64,000 bases of DNA from Sphingobacterium arenae (GTDB lineage: Bacteria; Bacteroidota; Bacteroidia; Sphingobacteriales; Sphingobacteriaceae), in assembly GCF_014692505.1 (NCBI RefSeq), contig NZ_JACNYK010000001.1, positions 62,001 to 126,000 of the forward strand. The letters are read 5' to 3'. Below, piece by piece: positions 42,514-49,532 of this stretch; positions within the stretch are counted from its first letter, which is position 1; each line of letters begins with the position of its first letter. The notes beneath the pieces were generated by a model, which was not told where the DNA came from, did no database searches, and saw nothing but the letters and a program-made list of their open reading frames with translations. The position numbers were made by a program, and so were the translations under genes.

Positions 42514-43092
42514 TTATTTAGCTGGTTCATGTTTCAGGAAATGCAAGACATAGCTCAGTACCAGCTTATCGTATATTCTGAAACCGAAGCGCTGGTACCA
42601 AGGGAGATTCTTCTGCGTCGATGTTTCCAAGTAAACCGGCAGGCCATTCTTCGTGGCGTTCGCCAGCACTTCTTTGAGCAGGTTGCTACCTATACCCAAA
42701 TGTTGATATAGGGGATTGACACCGATAAACCAGAGGTAGGCCATCTTTTCTTTAGGCTGCTTTTTCTTGATCATTGCCTCCCTTTTTATGGCTTTGCCGA
42801 TGCCGGAAATACCAATAGCCGAGAGTGCCAGTTTCACGTCAAGGTATATCGTTGCGAATGTGGTCTTCTTTTTATGAGGGTAAAGGACTAAGGCGCAGGC
42901 TTTTTTATCATTGGACAGCCAGATTTCGCCAAATAGGGAACACATCTTGATAGAATATTCCATTAAGACGCGAAGGCGATGCGCTTTTTTTTCGTCTTGT
43001 CGGATAATGTAGTTAACGCTTAAATTTTTCTCAAATGATTTGGCTAATAGTTCAGTTATTAATGTTTTATCGTTAGGGTCCGCTTTTATCAT
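42514..43092 (-). CDS. GNAT-family acetyltransferase
   Basis: This 192-residue protein has the GNAT acetyl-CoA motif A in its C-terminal half: MAYLWFIGVNPLYQHLGIGSNLLKEVL (about 115-141, Q/RxxGxG/A version QHLGIG), then a typical GNAT end YLETSTQKNLPWYQRFGFRIYD. The substrate is unknown; comparable Bacteroidota proteins act on small molecules or proteins. It heads a two-gene operon with the membrane-bound LuxR regulator, inserted between the RteC-like gene and the integrase. Confidence 0.87.
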   Translation of the reverse strand: MIKADPNDKTLITELLAKSFEKNLSVNYIIRQDEKKAHRLRVLMEYSIKMCSLFGEIWLSNDKKACALVLYPHKKKTTFATIYLDVKLALSAIGISGIGKAIKREAMIKKKQPKEKMAYLWFIGVNPLYQHLGIGSNLLKEVLANATKNGLPVYLETSTQKNLPWYQRFGFRIYDKLVLSYVLHFLKHEPAK

Positions 43093-43641
43093 TGGTAAAT
43101 TGTAAATTTTATTAAATCAAGCCCCAGAAAATATCAAAAAGTCAATCGAAAATGGTCGACTTCCTTTTACAACAATCACTAATAGCATACACAGCAGCAT
43201 GATAAAATACTCAATACTTTCGCCCTTCTTTTTGCCGCTCCAACTCATTGCCCATTCATCTAACCTATGAACGAAAAGATGCTCCGCGCTTATTCCAATA
43301 TTTGGCTTTATGATATAAGATTGTGATTTATTTAATTTTATAAAATTATGCTTCTATTGGCGTGGGTGCAATGACATTTATCACAAAGTTTGCTTGAATT
43401 TTTACCCAATATTCTTCCATTGAATGGCGTCTTTTTCTTTATGATCTTGCGAGTGAATCGGCCATTTTCTTTAATCAATTCTCAAGCAGAAAGCTGACGG
43501 CAAAAAATTTGGCTAATATTCAGCGTTGTACATTACAGGGCAACGCAGTGTAAAAGCAAGGCTGGATCGAGTAGGAATTGCCTCGACAATCTCGGTATGG
43601 CTTTGTATGCATGGTCGGAACACATGCTCATCTTTAATGTC
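43093..43641. other. 549-base gap with no supported gene
   Basis: No convincing ORF, repeat or RNA was found. A plus-strand frame at 43597-43926 is the reverse of the small membrane gene below and of the integrase terminator. The upstream part should contain the promoter of the GNAT-LuxR operon. Confidence 0.45.
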
Positions 43642-43800
43642 TTAATAACGCCTCTTGGGCTTCGTTGTCTTCCACATAAAAATCAACCACACCCCAAAAG
43701 CAACAGCAAACCCCGGCCAGGGATTTTCCATGCTCAGAGCCGCAAAAAATCCAAATGTTGCGATGATACAAGTGATAAAAAACCAGATAACAGTTTTCAT
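43642..43800 (-). CDS. Small two-helix membrane protein
   Basis: This 52-residue ORF begins MKTVIWFFITCIIATFGFFA and then has a second hydrophobic stretch (GFAVAFGVWLIFMW) and a basic tail TTKPKRRY. The positive-inside pattern and regular codon use suggest a real inner-membrane protein. It lies downstream of the integrase terminator and so has its own promoter or relies on read-through. No family is recognised. Confidence 0.5.
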   Translation of the reverse strand: MKTVIWFFITCIIATFGFFAALSMENPWPGFAVAFGVWLIFMWKTTKPKRRY

Positions 43801-43831
43801 AGTCAGTCAAATTTACATTTCTTATTTATAA

Positions 43832-43866
43832 ATCAAAACGTTGCATGGGATACAACCCCATGCAAC
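43832..43866 (-). terminator. Terminator of the integrase gene
   Basis: On the minus strand GTTGCATGGG pairs with CCCATGCAAC (10 bp, perfect, 7-base loop; plus-strand arms 43840-43849 and 43857-43866), followed by GTTTTGATTT. It starts 12 bases after the integrase stop. Confidence 0.8.
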
Positions 43867-43878
43867 ATGCCAGTATTT

Positions 43879-45180
43879 TTAGGCAGCAATCTTCTCGGCA
43901 CCCTTTTTTATTTGCGCTTTCTTTAATACCTTGGTTTCGGTTTTTCTAAGTTGCGCGATGACTTTCCGCTGGACATCATCCACAATCTTCCAGTCCTTAG
44001 CGATATAAATATCTGTCGTGCGGTTGCCTTCATCGACGTGGTTTAGTGCAAGAGCCACGTCGTCTTTGCTTACACGGCAATCGTTGCGCGCTACAGTTGC
44101 GAAGGTATGCCTTGCCCAATAAAACGTTACGCCCGACAAATTCGTCAACCGGCATAGCTGATCCATGCCCTTGCTCAATGCTTTGTTGAAACCACCGATG
44201 CTGGAATAACGACGTTTCAGATTACCGATGTATTTTTCTAATAGCGGTTTAGCTTCATCAATTACCTTGATGCTGATAAAAGCGTTGTCCTTTCTTTTTC
44301 CTTTGGTTTTAGAGCGATTGTAGTCAACTCTGCCGTTTCGTATGTCTTGTGGGTTTAGCTGATAGAGGTCTACCGCATTCATACCACATAGAAAAAAAGA
44401 AAGCATGTATAATTCCTTGGCAAGTTCCGCGCGACTTCCGGGAGTAGTGACGCAGTTACTTATTACCAATACTTCTTCAAGTGTATTGTTCCGATTCCTG
44501 GTAGAAGGTGCGGACCCGACCTTGTATTTCTTGAACGGATAGTGTTTGATTCGGAACAAGCCCATATCTTCATTATTATAATGGTCCCTCGCCGCATTGA
44601 ACAAGGTGCGTAGGTCCCGCATATAGTTATGGATTGCGGCATCACTAACACCTTTTACTGTTTTTGTTACCGGTCTTCCGAATTGATTAATGCGTGTCAT
44701 CGTTCGTTCAGATCTTAGGTATCGTTCATACACCAGGAGCATGTTGACGTGAATTTCATTTATAGAGAAAGATTCCCTATTAAAAAAATCAATCAAGCTA
44801 TTGCGTACAACTCTGTGGTTGTCTGCGCTTCTTGTTCTCCCTTCTTGCCTAAGTCGCGAAATGTGATTGTCGCAAAATTTAACAAAGTCGATATCCTCAT
44901 CTTTGTCTCTCAAAAAATCTCTCAGTGATTCAGCCGTGAAGTAAATAAGCCGGTCATCCAGTTCGCTTATGACTTTGCGATACTCCCTTAATTGACGGTC
45001 TACTTTTTCGACAACAAAGGGATCCTTGATCTTGAAATCTTTGGTCAGCTGCTTTTTGACAACATAATGGTTGGTGTCAATAAATTTTCTCTCGCTTTTG
45101 TGATGGACACAGATTTTTACGTTGTAGGTGCCATCGGTTTTTTTGTGGTGCTCATAAACTTTTGCGCTTACGGTTGCCAT
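43879..45180 (-). CDS. int: Tyrosine recombinase (integrase) of the conjugative element
   Basis: This 433-residue recombinase has an N-terminal arm-binding region (about 1-95), a SAM-like core-binding domain (about 105-220) and the catalytic domain (about 235-420). Catalytic residues seen are Arg in WARHTFAT, His in LALNHVD and Tyr in RTTDIYIAKDW. The position of the first conserved Arg reads Gly-Met-Asn (Asn268) in SFFLCGMNAVDLYQL, and the residue three before the second Arg is Tyr, not His; variants at these sites are known in Bacteroidota integrases such as IntDOT. It lies next to tRNA-Lys, the expected attachment site. Confidence 0.93.
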   Translation of the reverse strand: MATVSAKVYEHHKKTDGTYNVKICVHHKSERKFIDTNHYVVKKQLTKDFKIKDPFVVEKVDRQLREYRKVISELDDRLIYFTAESLRDFLRDKDEDIDFVKFCDNHISRLRQEGRTRSADNHRVVRNSLIDFFNRESFSINEIHVNMLLVYERYLRSERTMTRINQFGRPVTKTVKGVSDAAIHNYMRDLRTLFNAARDHYNNEDMGLFRIKHYPFKKYKVGSAPSTRNRNNTLEEVLVISNCVTTPGSRAELAKELYMLSFFLCGMNAVDLYQLNPQDIRNGRVDYNRSKTKGKRKDNAFISIKVIDEAKPLLEKYIGNLKRRYSSIGGFNKALSKGMDQLCRLTNLSGVTFYWARHTFATVARNDCRVSKDDVALALNHVDEGNRTTDIYIAKDWKIVDDVQRKVIAQLRKTETKVLKKAQIKKGAEKIAA

Positions 45181-45265
45181 AATTTTTCAGTTAGCACGCA
45201 AAAATTTCCGTTACCTATTTGTTACGGTTTTGCGTGAAGTTCAACAAAAAACTATGTAAATCCCA

Positions 45266-45288
45266 CCGTTTCGGGGTATCCGAAACGG
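45266..45288. repeat. Perfect 9-bp inverted repeat upstream of the integrase
   Basis: CCGTTTCGG (45266-45274) and CCGAAACGG (45280-45288) flank GGTAT. It lies between the integrase promoter region and the attachment site, about 80 bases upstream of the integrase start. A binding site for integrase, excisionase or host factor, or a leader hairpin, would fit. Confidence 0.6.
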
Positions 45289-45325
45289 CTTGAGCAGATG
45301 TCTCTAATCTGCCCTTAGAAACGCA

Positions 45326-45362
45326 AAAAGCCCGTTTTTCGATACGAAAAAACGACTTTTTG
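45326..45362 (-). terminator. Terminator-like hairpin after tRNA-Lys
   Basis: Directly after the tRNA CCA end on the minus strand an A-rich arm AAAAAGTCGTTTTTTCG is followed by TAT and by CGAAAAACGGGCTTTTT. The arms pair imperfectly over about 15 positions and end in a T run. If the element joins exactly at the tRNA 3' end, this hairpin is carried by the element. Confidence 0.55.
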
Positions 45363-45365
45363 ATG

Positions 45366-45441
45366 TGGTGACCCCGGAGAGGCTCGAACTCTCGACCCAC
45401 TGATTAAGAGTCAGTTGCTCTACCAACTGAGCTACGAAGTC
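45366..45441 (-). tRNA. tRNA-Lys (anticodon CUU) and attachment site of the element
   Basis: The 76-base minus-strand gene folds as a full cloverleaf: acceptor GACTTCG/CGGGGTC with two G-T pairs, D stem GCTC/GAGC, anticodon stem ACTGA/TCAGT with loop CTCTTAA (anticodon CTT), T stem GAGAG/CTCTC with TTCGAGC, discriminator A and encoded CCA. Its 3' end faces the integrase, 185 bases away, so it is the probable attachment site; the right junction lies within or just beyond this 3' end. Confidence 0.96.
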
Positions 45442-45449
45442 CGTTGACA

Positions 45450-45480
45450 CAAATGTAAGAGCTCTCCTATAAAATAGCAA
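45450..45480 (-). promoter_or_regulatory. Promoter of tRNA-Lys
   Basis: On the minus strand TACATTTG matches the Bacteroidetes -7 consensus TAnnTTTG (plus 45450-45457) and a TTG lies 20 bases upstream (plus 45478-45480), matching the -33 element. The -7 box ends nine bases before the tRNA 5' end. Confidence 0.72.
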
Positions 45481-45570
45481 GTATTTCTTGATTTCTTTAA
45501 CCCATTTTATCCGATTTGTCTTCTTATAATCTTCCCTATGTTCCCGTTATTTAATGCGTAGAATTTAGTG

Positions 45571-45578
45571 TACTTTTG
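45571..45578 (+). promoter_or_regulatory. Bacteroidetes -7 element of the MFS gene
   Basis: TACTTTTG matches TAnnTTTG, 20 bases before the MFS start codon at 45599. A clear -33 element was not found at the expected distance, so this is tentative. Confidence 0.4.
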
Positions 45579-45598
45579 TTCCCATATCAGGAAGTACC

Positions 45599-46780
45599 AT
45601 GGACTCGTCAACAACAAGCACAAAAAACACGGCAGTGTATGGAAATAAACAAAGGATACGTTTAGCCGTTTCGCTATTCTATTTCGGACAGGGACTGGCT
45701 TTTGCCAGTTGGGCAAGCCGAATTCCCGTCATCAAATCAGCATTACAACTTACAGAAGCAGAGTTGGGCACTGTTTTGCTCGCGCTTCCAATCGGCCAAT
45801 TAATGACGATGCCTATTTCGGGAAAACTTGTCAGCAAATATGGGAGTCATCGTATTATGCCCATCGCCGCGATTATCTATTTGATGGTATTATGCTCCAT
45901 AGCCTACGCGTCCAATGCCTGGCAACTCGGCGGGACCCTCCTACTCTTCGGGATCACCGGCAACATCTGTAACATCTCCGTCAATACCCAAGGCGTATTA
46001 GCCGAGCGCCTCTATAAGAAATCCATTATGTCTTCCTTTCATGGTTCATGGAGTATAGCCGGTTTTACCGGCGCTATCATTGGTTTAGTTTCTCTCAATA
46101 TTGATCTATCTACGCAAACGCATTTCTATATCGTTATGGGATTGATGCTTATAAATATTTTTTTAAACCGGGCTTATCTCCTTCAGGACGACTCCAATCT
46201 ATCAGAGAAAAAATCATTTTCTTTTAAACCCGATCGTGTGTTGATATCACTAGGTGTGATCGGTTTTTGCAGTATGGCTACCGAAGGTGCCATGTTTGAT
46301 TGGAGCGGCGTATATTTTCACGATATTGTGCAAGCACCAGAAAAGTGGACCACCCTCGGATATGCCTCGTTTATGATTATGATGGCATTGGGTCGGTTTA
46401 TCGGTGATGCTATCATCAGCCGTATTGGTCGCAAACGAACGTTACAGATCAGCGGAATATTAATGTTTATAGGCATGATGGGTGCCGTTATGTTCCCCCA
46501 ACTTATCTTATGTACACTTGCTTTTATGCTCGTCGGATTAGGCGTTGCCTGTAATATACCTTCGGTATACTCGGTTGCGGGAAAGCACAAAACCATCTCT
46601 TCTGGGGTGGCATTAGCCATGGTTTCCAGTGTCAGCTATTTGGGTTTTTTAATGGGACCTCCACTTATTGGGTACATCGCCGAAATATTCAATTTACGTT
46701 ATTCTTTTGGCGTATTCGCTTGCTTTGGTTTGTTGATGTTTGCCTTGACGAGTCGTCTTACCGTATTCAATAAAAATTAA
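45599..46780 (+). CDS. MFS transporter (YbjJ/FucP-like)
   Basis: This 393-residue inner-membrane protein has about 12 hydrophobic helices. The family motif GKLVSKYGSHRI lies in the loop after helix 2, and a related motif RFIGDAIISRIGRKR occurs in the second half. Helix 4 is amphipathic (NICNISVNTQGV). It fits a 12-TM major facilitator for sugars or small organic acids. It ends four bases inside the convergent LacI gene. The substrate is unknown; the pectin-locus neighbourhood suggests a sugar or uronate-related compound. Confidence 0.85.
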   Translation: MDSSTTSTKNTAVYGNKQRIRLAVSLFYFGQGLAFASWASRIPVIKSALQLTEAELGTVLLALPIGQLMTMPISGKLVSKYGSHRIMPIAAIIYLMVLCSIAYASNAWQLGGTLLLFGITGNICNISVNTQGVLAERLYKKSIMSSFHGSWSIAGFTGAIIGLVSLNIDLSTQTHFYIVMGLMLINIFLNRAYLLQDDSNLSEKKSFSFKPDRVLISLGVIGFCSMATEGAMFDWSGVYFHDIVQAPEKWTTLGYASFMIMMALGRFIGDAIISRIGRKRTLQISGILMFIGMMGAVMFPQLILCTLAFMLVGLGVACNIPSVYSVAGKHKTISSGVALAMVSSVSYLGFLMGPPLIGYIAEIFNLRYSFGVFACFGLLMFALTSRLTVFNKN

Positions 46781-47796
46781 CGTGAAGTTCTTGGTGCTAT
46801 TAAAGTAGTCGGAAACACAATGGTTTCAAATTCTTCTATCGGATGTTTGGATTCGATTTGTTGAATCAATAATTCTGCAGCTTTTTCTCCCATTTCAAAC
46901 GCTGGTTGGCGTACGGCGGTAAGTGGAGGGGAGAAGAGATTTACGACCTTGGAGTTCGTAAAACCGGTTACTTCAATTTGCGTTAAATCGGCTTCGGGAC
47001 GCTCTTTCATCGCCTGTAAATAACCCATACTCAACTTATCTCCCGAGATAAAAATCGCATCGTATTCTTCTTGAAGGAGTTCGGTGACTACCTGTTCTAT
47101 TTCGTCTTGATGAAGCCCTCCATATTCACAGTGTTTTACAAGCTCAGGAATATATGGAAGTCCGTTGGCTTCGAGTCCCATTTTATAACCTTCTAGCCGT
47201 TCTCTTGTAATAGAAAGCTTTTTTGTCCCTGTAAGATGTGCAATCTTTCTTTTTCCCTTCCCTACAAGATACTGAATAGCGTCGAAGCCCCCTTGACGAT
47301 TGTCTGCAATAACCTTATGGCATGCGGCAAGATTAGGCACGCGATCAAAGAATACGATCGGAAATCCCTTACCGATCAAATGCTCCAAATAGGATAGATC
47401 GGTCGTTTCGGAGGAAAGCGCAATCAACAGACCATCTGTCGAACGCGAGTAAAGGTGTTCCACATTAAGTCGTTCTCGTACAGAAGATTCGCGCATTTGA
47501 GAAATAACGACTTGATAGTTTTTGCTATAAGCTACTGACTCTATTCCATCGATCACCTGCGAGAAAAAATTATTGGCGATCTCCGTTACGATTACACCGA
47601 TACTATAACTCCTTCTTTCTTTTAAGCTACGTGCAATGGGATTTGCACGGTAATTTATCTTTTCCGCATATTCTAAAACGACCTTCTTTGTATCAGCACT
47701 TATTTCATAGCTGTCACGTAAAGCTCTGGAAACAGTTGAAGTGGAAAGGTTTAAGGCCTTTGCAATATCTTTTATTGTATAGTTCTCAAACGCCAT
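46777..47796 (-). CDS. LacI-family transcriptional regulator
   Basis: This 339-residue protein has a LacI HTH (YTIKDIAKALNLSTSTVSRALRDSYEISADTKKVVLEYAEKINYRANPIARSLKERRS, about 5-64) and a periplasmic-binding-protein-like effector domain (65-335). It would bind palindromic operators with central CG, and two such sites plus a half-site occur in this locus. It lies at the end of the uronate operon beyond a terminator, so it has its own promoter. I infer that it represses or activates the pectin genes in response to a uronate metabolite; the effector is not predictable from the sequence. Confidence 0.92.
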   Translation of the reverse strand: MAFENYTIKDIAKALNLSTSTVSRALRDSYEISADTKKVVLEYAEKINYRANPIARSLKERRSYSIGVIVTEIANNFFSQVIDGIESVAYSKNYQVVISQMRESSVRERLNVEHLYSRSTDGLLIALSSETTDLSYLEHLIGKGFPIVFFDRVPNLAACHKVIADNRQGGFDAIQYLVGKGKRKIAHLTGTKKLSITRERLEGYKMGLEANGLPYIPELVKHCEYGGLHQDEIEQVVTELLQEEYDAIFISGDKLSMGYLQAMKERPEADLTQIEVTGFTNSKVVNLFSPPLTAVRQPAFEMGEKAAELLIQQIESKHPIEEFETIVFPTTLIAPRTSR

Positions 47797-47844
47797 AACA
47801 GGAATTATGTTGTAATAATACCTAAAATAGCCGATATATTAAAA

Positions 47845-47867
47845 TGGGTAGGCTTTTTGCCTACCCA
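47845..47867 (-). terminator. Terminator of the uronate operon
   Basis: TGGGTAGGC (47845-47853) pairs perfectly with GCCTACCCA (47859-47867) around a 5-base loop. On the minus strand it follows the gapN-like stop by about eight bases and is followed by TTTTAATAT. It separates that operon from lacI. Confidence 0.85.
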
Positions 47868-47874
47868 CTCTCTT

Positions 47875-49494
47875 CTAAAAAATATACTGTGTACTGAGGA
47901 AATTGGAGCTGTGGTCGCTTACTATTTCGTTCAGTATTTTTTTGTTTTTATCGGTGTTTTTCGTCGCCACAAGTGACCGAATGGAGAACGACCGAAGCGC
48001 ATCCACGACAGACAATGTTCCCTCGGCGCTATCTTTCCTTCCGGTAAAAGGGAAGGTATCTGGACCTCGCTGACATTGGCAATTGATATTGACACGGCTT
48101 ACCTGATTGACTAAAGGATCGATCAATGAAGAAATAACTGCGTGATTATTACTAAAGATACTAACCTGCTGTCCGTGCGAGGATTCGATTAAATACTCAA
48201 TAGGTTCTTCTAAATCATCAAATGGAATGACCGGTATAACCGGGCCAAATTGTTCTTCCCTATACAGCTTCATCTGAGCATTCACCGGATAGACGATAGC
48301 TGGATAGAAGAACGATTCACATACTTCTCCCCCATGTTCGTTGATCACTTTAGCTCCTTTTGCTTTCGCATCTTCCAGACATTCCGTTAGATAAGTCGGC
48401 TTATTGACCTCCGGCAAAGGTGTCAATGCTACACCCTTTTCCCAAGGCATACCATATTTCAGCTTGCCGACTTGTGCAGCCAGTTTTTTCAAAAACTCCT
48501 GTGCAATACTGCGGTGTACATATACAATCTTCAGCGCTGTGCATCGCTGTCCATTAAAGGATAGCGAACCTAACACTGTTTCAGAAACAGCTAAATCAAG
48601 GTCTGCATCTTTAGTGACAATGGCCGCATTCTTCGCATCCAATCCCAATATAGCGCGCAACCTGTTCACGCGGGGATGCAGTTTCTTCAACTCATCCGCC
48701 ACACGGCTAGAACCGATCAGTGTCAACACATTAATCTTACCTGACTGCATCAGCTGCGGCACGATTTTATTGCCGCGGCCATAGATCGTGTTTACAACAC
48801 CTTTTGGAAAACTGGCACGAAATGCTTCCAATAAGGGATAATGCAATAACGTCCCATGCTTTGGCGGTTTAAATAACAACGTATTCCCCATAATTAACGC
48901 CGGAATAAGTGTTGTAAACGTTTCGTTCAATGGATAGTTGAATGGCCCCATACACAACACTACACCCAACGGCGAACGACGAATCTGGGCGATAATCCCC
49001 TGTTCTATCTGAAAACGGGAGGAATCTCTATCCACATCCTTTAGCGCGTCGATTGTGGCATAAATATATTCTACTGTACGGTCAAATTCCTTAACCGAGT
49101 CAGCGTAAGATTTTCCGATTTCCCACATAATGAGCTTCACTACGATGTCTTTCTTTTCCAACATCTTTTCAGTGAAGCGCTCTACACAGGCAATCCGGTC
49201 GGCCACGCTCATCGTTGGCCACTCGCCGCGGCCGTTATCATACGCCTTTACAGCGGCTTCCAGCGCCACCATAGATTCTTTTTCGGTACATACCGGATAA
49301 CTTCCTATACGCTTTCGCTCCAGACCCTTTTCTGTTTTTACGCAAATGGGCGAAAATACCTCACTGGTTTGACCTGTCCAGGTTAGCATCTCACCATTCG
49401 ACAGGAATTCTCGTTGATCAATCTGTCCCTCCAAAGCAAATTCTACAGGAATGTCTTCCTCGCTATAGAAAATGCTTTCTAAATCTAAATCCAT
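47875..49494 (-). CDS. gapN: Aldehyde dehydrogenase, NADP-dependent non-phosphorylating GAPDH-like (GapN)
   Basis: This 539-residue enzyme has the aldehyde dehydrogenase fold: cofactor-binding region GVVLCMGPFNYPLNETFTTLIPALIMGNT (about 175-203), IGSSRVADEL, catalytic Cys in SFNGQRCTALK, and a C-terminal region with QCQRGPDTFPFTGRKDS. The Cys-Arg-Cys region and the wording of these blocks match GapN-type enzymes of Bacteroidota, which oxidise glyceraldehyde-3-phosphate to 3-phosphoglycerate with NADP+. I could not place the usual general-base Glu with certainty: the segment reads ILGLDAKNAAIV. Beside KDPG aldolase it could process the triose phosphate. Another aldehyde substrate cannot be excluded. 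Confidence 0.72.
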   Translation of the reverse strand: MDLDLESIFYSEEDIPVEFALEGQIDQREFLSNGEMLTWTGQTSEVFSPICVKTEKGLERKRIGSYPVCTEKESMVALEAAVKAYDNGRGEWPTMSVADRIACVERFTEKMLEKKDIVVKLIMWEIGKSYADSVKEFDRTVEYIYATIDALKDVDRDSSRFQIEQGIIAQIRRSPLGVVLCMGPFNYPLNETFTTLIPALIMGNTLLFKPPKHGTLLHYPLLEAFRASFPKGVVNTIYGRGNKIVPQLMQSGKINVLTLIGSSRVADELKKLHPRVNRLRAILGLDAKNAAIVTKDADLDLAVSETVLGSLSFNGQRCTALKIVYVHRSIAQEFLKKLAAQVGKLKYGMPWEKGVALTPLPEVNKPTYLTECLEDAKAKGAKVINEHGGEVCESFFYPAIVYPVNAQMKLYREEQFGPVIPVIPFDDLEEPIEYLIESSHGQQVSIFSNNHAVISSLIDPLVNQVSRVNINCQCQRGPDTFPFTGRKDSAEGTLSVVDALRSFSIRSLVATKNTDKNKKILNEIVSDHSSNFLSTQYIF

Positions 49495-49532
49495 TTTTAA
49501 AAATTTTGTCTAGGTTGATTAAAATATTTATT

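Larger units (their letters stand above)
9133..45365. mobile_element. Integrative conjugative element (Bacteroidota type), left end unresolved
   Basis: A tyrosine recombinase at one end, regulatory genes, relaxase and relaxosome proteins, a near-complete type IV secretion set, a coupling ATPase and antirestriction genes make this an integrative conjugative element. The right end is the 3' end of tRNA-Lys(CUU) at 45366. The left end is not defined: no second copy of the tRNA end was seen between 8660 and 9132 or in 11892-12214. I include the AT-rich defence genes as cargo because they run in the same direction with no gap of element hallmarks; they could instead be chromosomal. Confidence 0.75.

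Noticed and set aside
43597-43926. 109-codon plus-strand frame near the integrase end
   Set aside because: It runs antisense through the small membrane gene, the integrase terminator and the end of the integrase, and has no domain.
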